From Cryptomeria japonica (taxonomy: Eukaryota > Streptophyta > Pinopsida > Cupressales > Cupressaceae): a stretch of 64,000 nt of DNA. Location: NCBI RefSeq assembly GCF_030272615.1, contig NC_081413.1:563520010-563584009 (forward strand), in the 5' to 3' direction. The notes under the pieces were generated by a model, which saw only the letters and a list, made by a program, of their open reading frames with translations, ran no database searches and was not told where the DNA came from. Below, piece by piece: positions 50,009 to 60,746 of this stretch. Numbering within the stretch: position 1 is the first letter of the stretch; every line of letters begins with the position of its first letter. The position numbers and the translations under genes were made by a program.

Positions 50009-52912
50009 CTATGCAAGCACATCATCACAGAAGAGATGAGGTTGGAAAATCTTATTGAGTAGTAGATTACCCTCATCTAAAGCATTCCTTGTGTCTTTTT
50101 GTGCTTTTTGCAGATCAGACCAGAGCTCATTGAGCTTCTTCACCAGGGCAATGTTGAGAGATTTTTGATGTTCTTTCTTGGCATTTGCCTCTGCTACTTC
50201 TTCTCTGCTATGCACCTGATCATCCACTACGATACATAGGAGCTTCATTTGTGCCAATGATGAGTCATTACTAGGGAGGTTTGTGTCGGGTAATAAACCA
50301 GTAAGAGTGTCCACAGCAGCTTGGATCACATCTTGCTCCTTCTTCCTCCTTATCACTTCAAGGTGTTCTTGAGCAACCTTGATTCTCTGTAGTAGCTCCA
50401 CTTCACTTGCAAACTAGAGGTCAATAGGACTGGTGAGGTCAGTCGGTTTGGCTTGACTACCTGTTGCCTTTGGAGTCTCCATCTGCGTGCTCTTTCCTGC
50501 TTCTGCTTCCTTGTCCTCCTCTGCCTTCTTCTTCTCTGCTTCTTTTCTCTTTTCCTCTTCCTTATCCTCCTCTACCTTCTTTTCCTCTTCCTTCTTTCTC
50601 TTCTCCTCTTTGTCCTTCTTCTTTTCCTCTTCCTTCTTCCTCTTCTCCTCTTCATCCTTCTTCTTCTTCTCCTCTTCCTTTTTCTTCTTCTCCTCTTCAT
50701 CCTTCTTCTTCTTCTCCTCTTCCTTTTTCTTCTTCTCATCTTCATCCTTCTTTTTCTTCTCCTCTTCCTTTTTCTTCTTCTCCTCTTCATCCTTCTTTTT
50801 CTCCTTCTCCACTTCCTTTCTCTTCTCCTCTTCTTCCCTCTTTTTCTTCTCCTCTGCTTGCTTCTTTGCTTCTTCCTTTTTGTCCTCTGCTTCCTTTTGC
50901 TTTTCTACCTATTCTACTTGCTTCTCCTGTCATGTTGCTTCTAATGGTGTGTCCTGCGCAATATCCTCTACATCAAGAGCATCAACATCAATAGTTTCTA
51001 TAGGTTCAACAACTAGATTGCCTTCATCATCAACCACTTTGTCCGGTTTCGATATTCTCAGTTCTTGCTCAGCCTTCTTGTTGGCTTGTATCACTTTGTG
51101 CATATAAACCACAGTTGTCATATGCAGATGAGTGTCCTTTTTGACATCATCAATTCTTCCTTCCAATAACCAAAGTCTTCTTCTTCTGGTGAAGAAAAGT
51201 CCTTTATTCTGATTGATGACATCAAATAGTTCTGAATTGGACAAGTCGGGAAAGTGTTGAGAAAAAACTTTCTCCTTAATTTCCTGTTCCTTCTTAATGG
51301 CAATGCACCATTTATTGTCCAAGAACTTATACAAAGAATACGGTGTCTTAGATCTAATTTCTAAAGGCGACCGGTCATTAGCACATAAATACCTTACAAC
51401 TTCTTGCTCTACTTCTTCTTGTTCTTCATCATTAAAATCATCAAAATGATCTACCAAATCATTTAACAATTTTCTCCTAATATTCTTAATTGTTCTTTGA
51501 TAATGTGTCAAAGGTTTGTAGGAAGAAATGTCAATATTTACCGATGCAGATGATGTCGGTTCAACCTTTGTCTTTTTCCTTGTTTGCCTAGTCTTCTTAG
51601 GCGGTTCTTCTGACATAGTTTCTTCTGAGTCAGGTGAATTTCTTTTTGTCTTCCACTTCCTCTCAAAGACTTTTGCTAGTGCCACTTCTAGTTTCCTCTT
51701 GATCGGTGATCACTTGGTCACTTTGGGACTGGCTGCAGTAACCGGTGTCGATGTTGAAGGCACTGCCTTCCCTTTCTTTTCTGAGGGTTTTCTAACCAGT
51801 GTAACCCTTTCTAAATAAGTGTCAATTCTCTTTGCCTTAGGATCAAGGGGTGAGGCGATTAGGGTGGAAGCATACCCATCCAACATATCATTCATTACCT
51901 AATAGCCCATAGGCTCTACTTCTTCCTGTCTAGGCTCAACAGCTTCCATCAAGCATTCATCCACTTTGATGGTGAAGCAGATGTCCTGTTCATATTTCTT
52001 GACTATGTCACTAGATATCCTCATCCTTAGGCTCATCTTTCTTTTGAACTCATTGAAATACTTGTTCAGAACTTCAAGGTAGCTGGTTCTGACTGCTTGT
52101 AGGCTTTCCTTGATTTGCTTGGTAACCGGTTGGTCAGCAGACCACTGAATGTCTCCTACTCCTAGGAAGTAACCTTGAAAGTAGAAAAATAGTCCTACTA
52201 CTAGTTGACCACACTTGAATTTCAATGCATTATCCTGTTTGATTGATTTGAGATTCAATTGGAGTTGCCTTTGCATACTGGTGCACAGATCAAACAACGC
52301 ATCTTCCTTAATCATCCTATAAGTGGCATTTACCGCTGCAGCAGAGACAGAATTAATTCTGCTAGCAGAGAACGTTCGGTAACCTATCACCATGTAGGCA
52401 TACATCACAAGATCATCCTTGATGGAATTAACAGTCATTCCTCGTGAATCGCTCACTAAACCGGTGAGCTTGGTCATTTCAGTTTTGATGATCTTCCTTA
52501 GGGCTGGTACCTCACCGAAGTTGCAAACACCGGTGATGGCATGAACAACTTGTGGTGTGATATCATGTGTTCTTTCAAGATACATTTTGTCACCATGAAC
52601 CCTGCTTGGGATGATTCTCATATGATCATCTTTGAAATCCTCAAGGAAGTAAACCGCATTATGAAGCATCTTCTTCTCCAGGATGCTATATTCCAGTTTG
52701 ATCTTTTTATCCTTCCCACAGAATAGACCTAGCTGTGAGTGGATTGCGAGAGACCCTAGGTCTTCAATTTTACAATCTATATAATCAGAGATTCCTTCTT
52801 CTACTATTACTCTAGCAGGAACTTGTGACAGGGCATTGTATTTGGACTTGCATTGAATGAAGTTTACTAAATCGACAAATGCACTCGAGCTAGTATGAGA
52901 TGTGGAAGCCAT
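50009..52912 (-). pseudogene. Long uncharacterised retrotransposon ORF in env-like position
   Basis: A single minus-strand frame of about 968 codons is broken only by in-frame stops (near 51899, 51710, 50930-50813 and 50414), with no frameshift. The first 337 residues are intact: a folded-looking domain with YIDCKIEDLGSLAIHSQLGL, RIIPSRVHGDKMYLER, ITPQVVHAITGV, GLVSDSRGMTVNSIKDDLVM and FFYFQGYFLGVGDIQW. Then come a basic Ser/Thr/Pro stretch, a second domain (251 residues), a Lys/Glu repeat (50812-50414) likely to be coiled coil or disordered, and a 130-residue tail. I see no protease, integrase, RT or clear membrane segment. It resembles in layout the extra ORFs between pol and LTR in plant retrotransposons. 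Function unknown. Confidence 0.75.
50500..50910 (-). repeat. Polypurine/polypyrimidine repeat coding for Lys/Glu tract
   Basis: The plus strand is almost pure pyrimidine with imperfect repeats of about 42 bp (CTTCTTCTCCTCTTCATCC words); 50655-50698 is a pure 44-nt pyrimidine run. On the minus strand it encodes alternating KKKK and EEE/DEEE blocks. The long plus-strand ORFs of Leu, Phe and Ser repeats are shadows of it. Confidence 0.9.
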
Positions 52913-53358
52913 GATAAAAATAGAAAACTTGAGAAATACATTTTGGAAATCATGAATTTAGGGCTTTCAGATTCTACTTCACCTCACACTTCGTCGGTTG
53001 CACAATCACCGCTTTGTGTTCTTCTCTTGACCGTTTGCAATTAGTTTATGAATCTCCTTCAAGATTTCTAAAATTCTCTGAATCGCAGCACAAATCACTT
53101 TTTCTTCGCTATGCACTTGAAAAACTTCTTCACTTCGAAAAATGATAAGTGAGAAATGATTTCAAAATTCCTTTTAAACAGGTTCCTCACCTACCATAAT
53201 TAATGCTCCGCTATTAGGGCGTAAACCCTAATTTGCCTTTCACCATTTCCGATCTTCTGCCACAAGATAGGTATCACACATTGATTAAGGTCTTTTACCG
53301 GTGTAAACCAGGGGTACGAAACATTTCATCATTTTCTCCCCCTAAGCTTTTCTGAAAC

Positions 53359-54640
53359 TTAGTTCACCGGTTCCGTGATTTCCACACTAGGTTCAGAAAC
53401 CGGTTCTTCTTGCAACACTGTTGGTTTCTTCTTCCAGGTTTTTTTCATATCCACTTGAACAGTGTCAATGTCAATCTTTCCTTCTGAAGTGACCGGTATG
53501 TCATCTGATATGTTCTTTCTTGATCTACAGAATCTGGCAATGTGACCTGGTTTGTTGCAATGATAGCAAACCATTCCAGGTGCTCTCCAAGGTCCATTAT
53601 TCATGTTTCCATTCTTCCTTCTGCATGTTACAGTAGTGTGACCATGACCATGACAAATCCAATAGTTTTCTCTCCATCTGGTTGCCGCTTGATAGCCACT
53701 GCTTCTTGACTAATGATTGAAGGCATTAAATCGGTTGTGATTCCGGTTCACAAAAGGTTCTGGGCCAGCTCCTTGAGTCCTCTGAGGATATCTTCCAGTG
53801 TTGTTCATAACAGACCTGCATTCAGATGTTCTATGCCCAAACTTGTTGCATGCATAATAGTTACCATTGAATCTATAGGATCTAGGCTTATCATTTATAA
53901 AATAAGGAAAGTTATTGCAAGCCTTACTCCTACATACATTGGCAGTATGTCAATCTTTAAGACAATTAAAGCAAATAGGTTTGAAGTTTTGCTTACCTTT
54001 ACCTTTGAATGTTGGTTGCTTCTTTGATGCTTCAGCATTTGCACCAGAGGTCTCACCTTCCTCATGACCGGAATAACCAAGTCCATGAGTATTCTTGATA
54101 GGTTTAGCAGATTTAAGCTTTTGTTCTAGCTTAACAGTACTCTTGTTGAACTTAGCAAGTATTTCCTTTGACTCAGAGAGTTCTTTGGAAATAGCAGCAT
54201 TTGTCTCCATCAGGTTTGCATTCTTAGAGATGGATGTGTTCAGTTCACCTTTTACTTCTTCTTTTTCCATTCTACTTTCATGAAGGTGAGCAGTAAGTGC
54301 ACTGATCTCTTGCTTCAACTTGAATATCTCATGATCTTTGTCCTTCACCAGATCTTCAGTTTTTCTCCGGTTCTCAAGCTCTTGACACATTCAGATAGTC
54401 AGTCCTTCCAGCTCCTTTCTCAGGTTGGAGTTTGATTCATTCAACTTTTCTACTTCCTGAATTAGGGCTTCCATGTCCGCTTCATCAGCAGAACTATTTT
54501 CAGATAGCTCCATCAGCTTTTCAGCGTGTTCTCACCTTTTTGCTTAAGATGCCTTATATTTGACCATAAGATCATCATAGGCTTGTTCAGACTGAGTGAG
54601 TCGATGACTAAGTTCCCTCAATGTGTATTCCCCATATCTC
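53359..54640 (-). pseudogene. Gag-like coiled-coil and zinc-knuckle region of the minus element
   Basis: One minus-strand frame with a few stops. First is a coiled-coil part (54560-54110) rich in Glu, Lys and Leu, for example LMELSENSSADEADMEALI and DKDHEIFKLKQEISALTAHL. Then come four Cys/His motifs: ICFNCLKD, YYACNKFGHRTSEC, WICHGHGHTTVTC and the canonical CYHCNKPGHIARFC (C-x2-C-x4-H-x4-C) near 53545. The usual N-terminal copia gag core (LDGTNYxxW) is not visible, so gag is N-terminally short or diverged. It would bind RNA. Confidence 0.8.
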
Positions 54641-54670
54641 TTTCCAAGTGGTTAAACTTATAGAAAGGTA

Positions 54671-54687
54671 GGCTCTGATACCAATTC
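54671..54687 (-). other. Primer binding site (initiator Met tRNA)
   Basis: Minus strand GAATTGGTATCAGAGCC, just inside the 5' LTR. TTGGTATCAGAGC is the standard plant copia primer site complementary to the 3' end of initiator Met tRNA. Confidence 0.95.
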
Positions 54688-54688
54688 A

Positions 54689-55859
54689 TGAATACTAAGA
54701 GGGGGGGGTGAATTAGTATAATGAAAAACACTATATTTAAACCCTTAAACAATCTAGTAATAAATCGGTAGAACAGCTTAACAGTCAAACCAGTTAACAG
54801 ACAACTAAACCAAAATGCAAATAAGACATTCACCCACAAGAGCAATAACACCATAACACAAAATATTCAACGTGGAAACCCAAATGGGAAAAACCACGGT
54901 GAGATGAAACTCATAAGTAACTATCTGCAGAATAGGAACCAGACTGGTTAAGGTCAGACCGGTTAAGGTCATACAATGTTCTTTACCAGAACAAATCCTA
55001 TTAGGAATCTCAATCTCTGTTAGGAGATAAGTCTAATCAAAGACTACCTTGCTAGAGGATTTTAGATCCACAGATGTGAACCACCTTGTTAGAGGATTTT
55101 ACAAAGGCTACTCTGAGCCTACCCGGTTAAGGGCTTCAGACTTGTCGAAGATGTGAGTAATCAACAAGTGAGTGATGTAGCTAATAGCACAGATTGCTTG
55201 GTTAGATCCTTGATAGCTCGTTTATAATGCATTCCAGCATTACTTTAGTCTTCAACACATTCACACTTTGCCTCTTCTCGCAGACCTGAACTTCTCTTCT
55301 GTGTTCACACTCACACAAACTCTTCAACCACCTTAAACCCTAGCAACTCCTAAAACCCTAGACATGATGTCCTTATAAAGGAATATGATTTGATGTCGGT
55401 CCAATAGGTTTACAATCCAATTTCCTAGGTTCAATGAATCTAGATATACTTGGTAACACGACACAAAAAGCACCGCCAGAGTGTCGGCACCGTAAAACAT
55501 TTGGTGGATGGTAACCCATCACAAAATTTTGGTTGGTAACTCATCACAAAGTATTACCGGTTCATACAAAATACCGGTTTTAGCAAAATACCGGTTGTTA
55601 GTTTGACAAAATGAAGACTGGGAAATATGTGTTCTGCCGCTTTGATCCTTCGTACCGCTTGGGATCCTCAAACCGCTGGGGGTCTACATACCGCTTCAGA
55701 TAGGTAATCACTTTCTACAAAACACCAATGGTCTAAGGACTATAATGCATCATACCGGTTGGAACAAGTACCGGTTGAGCTTTAACTCATTCATATAAAA
55801 GCGATCTCAATGTAAGTGTGTGTGCATCAATGACAATCACAACATAATCATCAAAAATG
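54689..55859 (-). repeat. 5' LTR of the minus element, last 6 bp lost
   Basis: It aligns with 48196-49358. In the first 520 bp or so I count 24 substitutions, nearly all transitions, plus a poly-G length change. It has a short extra segment (CCGGTTTTAGCAAAATA region, near 55575). At the outer edge the terminal CCAACA is missing and the sequence passes directly into copia reverse transcriptase. Confidence 0.92.
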
Positions 55860-57000
55860 GTGTATAGGCTACATAAAGCCTTATATGGTCTAAAGCAGGC
55901 ACCTAGAGCATGGTATGAACACCTGCATTCCCATCTTGTGAAGATTGGATTTAAGAGAACAAGTGAAGATATCAATATCTACCTGAAGTCTAAAGGAGAT
56001 CAGATCCTAATTTGTGAGGTATTTGTTGATGACATTATCTTTGGTGGAGATGATAGGATGAGTCATGAGTTTGCAAATGAGATGAAGAAAGAGTTTGAGA
56101 TGTCACTCATAGGGGAGATTAAGTTCTTCATTGGACTGCAGATCTAGCAGATGAAAGATGGAATCTTCATCACTCAGTCCAAGTATGTCAAAGAGGTGTT
56201 GAAGACTTTTGGCATGGAAGATAGCAAACCGGTTGGTACACCGATGGTGACCAATTGTAAACTATCCAAAGAGGATGACTCAGCATTGGTTGATGAGAAG
56301 GAATACCGATCAATGATTAGTAAGTTGCATTATGTAGTGCATAGCAGACCAGATATTGCACATGCAGTTGGCATTACTGCAAGGTTCCAAAAAAGTCCAA
56401 GAGAATCCCACTTAGTTGCAGTCAAGTGGATTCTTAAGTATCTGAAGGGAACTATTGACTATGGGTTATGGTATCCATACAATAATGATTTTAACCTGAG
56501 AGTGTTCACAGATGCTAATTGGGCTGGTAATGTAGATGACCAGAAGAGCACAACCGGTGGTGCATTCTTTCTTGGTGGTAGACTGGTCTCATGGATGAGT
56601 AAAAAGTAGAGTTGTATCTCTCAGTCTACAGCAGAAGTAGAGTATGTTGCAGCTTTCATGAACTACACTTAGACAATTTGGATGAAGCATGTATTAAATG
56701 GCTTCAAAGTTCCTGTATCTGAACCAGTAAGTATATTTTGTGACAATACTAGTGCAATTAACTTCTCCAAGAATCCGGTTTTACATTCAAGAACCAAGCA
56801 CTTTGAGCTTAAGTATCATTTCTTGAGGGAAAAGGTTCAGAACAAAGAGATTGCACAAGAACATGTTTCCAGTAAGGAGTAGTTAGCAAACATATTCACC
56901 AAGCCTCTCCCAAAGGCTAAATTTATGTACTTAAGAGGTGAGTTAGGGGTGTTGCCCCTTCAGAAGGTAAACTAAAGGTATATGCTCCACATCAGTCAAG
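55857..57000 (+). pseudogene. Ty1/copia reverse transcriptase and RNase H, 5' truncated
   Basis: A single frame with in-frame stops near 56145, 56607, 56670 and 56880. It starts in mid-RT: VYRLHKALYGLKQAPRAWYE, then CEVFVDDIIFGGDD (catalytic box), IGEIKFFIGLQ and QSKYVKEVLKTFGM. Then comes RNase H with FTDANWAG, QKSTTGGAFFLG, QSTAEVEYVAA and CDNTSAI, which hold the four acidic residues. The end TKPLPKAKFMYLRGELGV is the usual copia pol C-terminus. Gag, protease, integrase and the first half of RT are missing because of the fusion at 55859. Confidence 0.93.
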
Positions 57001-57052
57001 TATTGCATAGTCAAATTTCTCTTTAGGATTGATGTGTTGAAGGATGCTACTC

Positions 57053-57220
57053 CTCAGGGGGAGCAGCATAATGGAATAGGGAAGCTTGTGCCTCCAATTT
57101 GGCATTGTTGTCAAAGGGGGAGAAGAAGTGAAGCGGAGAAGATATCTGTAGAAATTGGGGGAGAAGATGTGAAGCGAAGAGATATCTTTGTATATTGCCA
57201 TCAATGCCAAAGGGGGAGAT
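57053..57220 (+). other. Multiple polypurine tracts before the copia 3' LTR
   Basis: Purine blocks CTCAGGGGGAGCA (57053), TCAAAGGGGGAGAAG (57111), TTGGGGGAGAAG (57155) and the terminal CCAAAGGGGGAGAT (57207-57220). The last abuts the LTR and is identical to that of the minus element. Confidence 0.85.
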
Positions 57221-58694
57221 TGTTGGCATTATGAGAACTAGTATGAGGACATGTTGACATTGTATGTTGTCATTGATGTCAATATGCTGAAGAAGAGAGA
57301 ACTAGTATGTTACCAAGAACTAGTATATGTGAGAACCGGTATAACATTGTGAACCGGTATATGTGCCAAAGTGAAGGAGTGTGTCTATTCAAGGTGAACC
57401 GGCATGTTGATATGGGAACCGATACATGGAAGCTTTGTATGACTACCGGTTGGTAGTCTCAGGGTTTCTGGTTGAAGTGCTTCAAGCCTGTGTGACTCAA
57501 CTGGTGACTTTGTGTGATGAGTTATCATTGTAACAAAGAACAGACCATGTTGCCAAGACAACCTTGTGCACATGAAGGATCTTGCATGAAGGAGATTGTT
57601 CCCTTCTACCTCAAGAATGTGCGAAGTCTATAAATAGTGAAAACGCGTGATGGGTTATCAACTGCCATGAAAGCGGTGGAAAATGAATGATGGAGAATGT
57701 CTTGGGATCGGTTCAAGACTGTTGCATTTAATGCAATGTGCTCAATGGTCAGGATTGAACCATTTGAAATGCTTAACCTGACAGGTTTAGGGTTTAAGGT
57801 TTATGCTACCAACCTATCTGCTTCCTATAAGGTCATTGTTGTGTTTCTTTTTGAGGTTGTTGGCAAAAGTTATGTATGTGTATCCAAGTGAAGTGATACG
57901 TGATTCTTGCCAGACCAGAGGAGAGAAGTGATACCTGCAGACTGTAAGTGCAGAAGGTGAAGAGGAGCTAAAGCAGATCTGCATTAGCATTGAGTGCTAT
58001 TACCAGATCATTGTAATACCTATTGATCTCTAACCACCTCAACAGTTGGAAAATCCCTTAACAGGGTAGCTCTAACTAGCTTACTGAAAATCCTTTAATA
58101 GGGTGACTCAAATTCATTAAGTTCTTTAAATCCTCTAACAAGGTAACCTTTAATAGGGTTTAACCCTTAACCAAGTATCTTAGCCATCCCTTAACCAAGT
58201 GATCCCTAGCAGGATCGGTTCCTAACATAACCTATTGTAATAAGTCTTTAACCAGACTAGGCTCCTAACAGAGCGGACTTCTAAAGAGTTCAAAACAGCT
58301 TGTGGGTATTCATCCCCACCATGGTTTTTCCCAGTTGGGTTTCCACGTGAAAAAAATCTGTGTGTTATGTGTGGTGATTTTCATGTGATGGTTTAAGTGA
58401 TTTGTGTCTGATGGTAAATCATGTTGAACTAGTTGCTATTGTATTTCTGATGACTGACTACCTGTTCATGCATAAGGGTGAAATGGAAGTGTAGTATTAG
58501 GATTGTATGAAAAGATAAGTTTCAACCGGTTTATGCTTGTCTCAGCTATTCTGGGTTTTGTCGGTTGTACTTTGTTTAAGACCGGTATTATTGTTTGTCT
58601 GCCAAAGCACAGTGTCTGCTGACTAATCAGATTCAAGAAAGTGTTTTTGCCTGTACTGATTCACCCCCCCCTCTTAATACCGGTTTGGTACTCA
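57221..58694 (+). repeat. 3' LTR of the plus copia element (1,474 bp)
   Basis: It begins TGTTGGCATTATG and ends TTTGGTACTCA. It contains many ACCGGT palindromes (57340-57450), a TATA box at 57629-57636, the TGGTTTTTCCCAGTTGGGTT block (58316-58372), about ten CCTTAACAAGGT-like modules (58044-58285) and a poly-C run at 58662. It is a different family from the minus element LTR, but built to the same plan. Confidence 0.88.
57629..57636 (+). promoter_or_regulatory. LTR TATA box
   Basis: TATAAATA in a GC-richer context within the plus copia 3' LTR. Confidence 0.5.
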
Positions 58695-59395
58695 TCGTTC
58701 CTCATTGAGTTATCAGAATCTAGTTGAATTAAAAAGGAGACCTTTTTCGTCACCTATTGCAGAACCAAATGAAGAAGAAGCATATGATGTAGGGACATGC
58801 ATAGAGGAGGACATCCCTTGTGAGGACAAAGACATTGACCCAAATTAATTAGTAGATGATATAGACACCCATATATGTGTTATAATCATAGTCTCTTATG
58901 CTAATAAAGACATAAATCTATCTCTTGTGCTTCCAGGCCTTGTAGATTAGGGGCAATAGGAAATATCACACCTATATTGGTTCTAGAATGATGAAGCAAT
59001 AACAGAATTCTTTGGTGCATGTGAAGGGCTACACTACAGTGATCACAAGGTCATATTTACAATTGATCTAGACATAACAACATACTTTCAGGAAGCAGGT
59101 ACATCTAGTCACGATGATCTAGAAGAACCTAGAAGCAAGCACAAAGAGGGACTAGATGATTTGCCTATTGAGCAAGAAAGATCATCACTATTGGTCAAGA
59201 AATTAGAGGAAGTTAACCTTGGTGAAGGTGAAGTTGTACATAAAATCCACTTGGCAAAATCCTTGAAATCGGCAAAAAAGGAAAAATTTATTTAGTTTTT
59301 CAAGGAGAGAAAAGTAAACTTTTCCTAGTCATATGTCGACATGCCCAGATTGGATTCTGAACTTGTCTTACATCACCTGTCATTGCTTCCTTTAG
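58695..59395 (+). pseudogene. Second gypsy element, continuation (spacer and RT entry)
   Basis: The gypsy sequence cut at 48195 resumes after the copia LTR. Translation gives HKIHLAKSLKSAKKEKFI, FFKERKVNFS-stop-SYVD and LDSELVLHHLS. This parallels 19100-19290 of the first gypsy element (VNIDTSKDPKILHF, LFKQRQINFAWSYTD, LNPNLIMHHL). Similarity stops near 59395, before any catalytic RT motif. The G-patch and part of the spacer were lost at the insertion site. Confidence 0.78.
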
Positions 59396-60746
59396 GAAAA
59401 TAGATGCATAGGCCAATGGGCTCCAGTGGTTTACTCATCCAAACAAAGACAACTCAACAAATGGTCCAATGTAATGATAAAATAAACTCAATGCATGATC
59501 AAGGAATGCAAACTCAAGAGGGTTTAGACTCACAAAGGTTGATGGAGATACAACTTCTCACATCATGCCCACACATATACCAACACACCACAAAACTCTA
59601 TGACACTTGTCTTTTGTCTTAAATGGGATGTTCAACACTCAAACATTTCATTCCCATGCCCCAAGGACTCCAACAATGCAGAAACAACACACCATTTGTT
59701 CACATATGCATCAAAGGTTATTGGCCCATTCACTAGGACTAAACCTAGTAGCCCTCATTTTAGGACTGCTTGGCAATAACCTTCCAAACTTACAAACGGC
59801 CCTCCAAAATTTTCATATTTTTAAATACCCATTAAGAATACCTAACATTCTTGGAAATGCCAAACCCTGACTCCTTTCACCAGGTCAAGCAACAACTGCT
59901 ATAGTAGGCCTAAATGACCAATTAGGTCACTTTTACAAAGCAAGTGTCCTTAATAGGCATGCACTCCTCAAGCCAATTATTGGGAAAGTTTTGCACACAT
60001 CCCAAAATACCAATTCCAACATGAACTTGTGCCTAACACCCTCTATATGGTCTTTGCAATCAGTTCTTCCTTATTCTAAGGCTAGTCACATAGGGATGCC
60101 TAGCCATCTATGCACTTTTCACCATGGAAACCACTTTCCCCTATTCTAGAACCACTAAAATATTAGAATACATACACAACCCCTTCATTACACCAAAATC
60201 AGACTTTCCTACCTGTGCAATGAGGAGAAATATTGCATTCTTGATGAAACCCCTAGGTTTCAAGGGTTTTAGGACAATTTTCATAAAAATAAATGGATCT
60301 CCTTCAAATCAGCACCAAATTTAGTCAGACCATTGCTAGAGGAAAGATAATTTGTCATACCACACCTTCCAATAGGTTTCAATTCAATTTTGATCTGTAC
60401 GAAGCTGTACCAGATGTTTGTTATGCGTGAAAAGTAGGAATCTTGAGGAAACAATGGCAAGTTTGCATTCAATTCTCCACAAAATCATCAAAACCATTAC
60501 AATGGCATGCCCAAATGCCTTATAATGCCTCTTGGGCCTTTTACAACCGAAATCAATTAATTTTTGAATTATTTGACCGTTGGCATTTGATTACAATAAT
60601 GATCATGTTGTCAAGTGATCTCTCTCACCTTGACAAACATAACAAACATTATCATAGGCTTATACAAATTGGATAGTTAGACCACACATGGTCTAGACCC
60701 CTAGGAATATTACTGAATTGTTGGCCATTTAGTGGAATTTATTATG
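59396..60746. other. No gene seen
   Basis: Short ORFs (59404, 59607, 60124, 60443) show no conserved motif. The sequence lies between the end of the gypsy remnant and the next copia LTR and may be host spacer or an unreadable element. Confidence 0.5.

Larger units (their letters stand above)
48196..55859 (-). mobile_element. Non-autonomous Ty1/copia-type (Sirevirus-like) element with gag and an extra ORF, no pol
   Basis: Direct repeats at 48196-49358 and 54689-55859 are its LTRs. On the minus strand the 5' LTR is followed by the initiator-Met primer site, a coiled-coil and zinc-knuckle gag-like region, a long uncharacterised frame and several polypurine tracts. There is no protease, integrase, reverse transcriptase or RNase H in the 5.3-kb interior. 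Initiator-Met priming marks copia type. Repeated CAAAGGGGGAG tracts, a coiled-coil gag and an extra ORF before the 3' LTR recall the Sirevirus group, which is inference from memory. It sits in the second gypsy element; the left edge is clean, while the right edge lacks the last 6 bp of the LTR. Confidence 0.85.

Noticed and set aside
50453-51107. Long plus-strand ORFs rich in Leu, Phe, Ser and Pro
   Set aside because: Shadows of the minus-strand Lys/Glu repeat in the unknown ORF; low-complexity pyrimidine DNA has few stops in any frame.
57221-58694. Treating the plus copia 3' LTR as an inverted copy of the minus element LTR
   Set aside because: They share only short modules and the PPT junction; the bulk of the sequence differs, so they are separate families.
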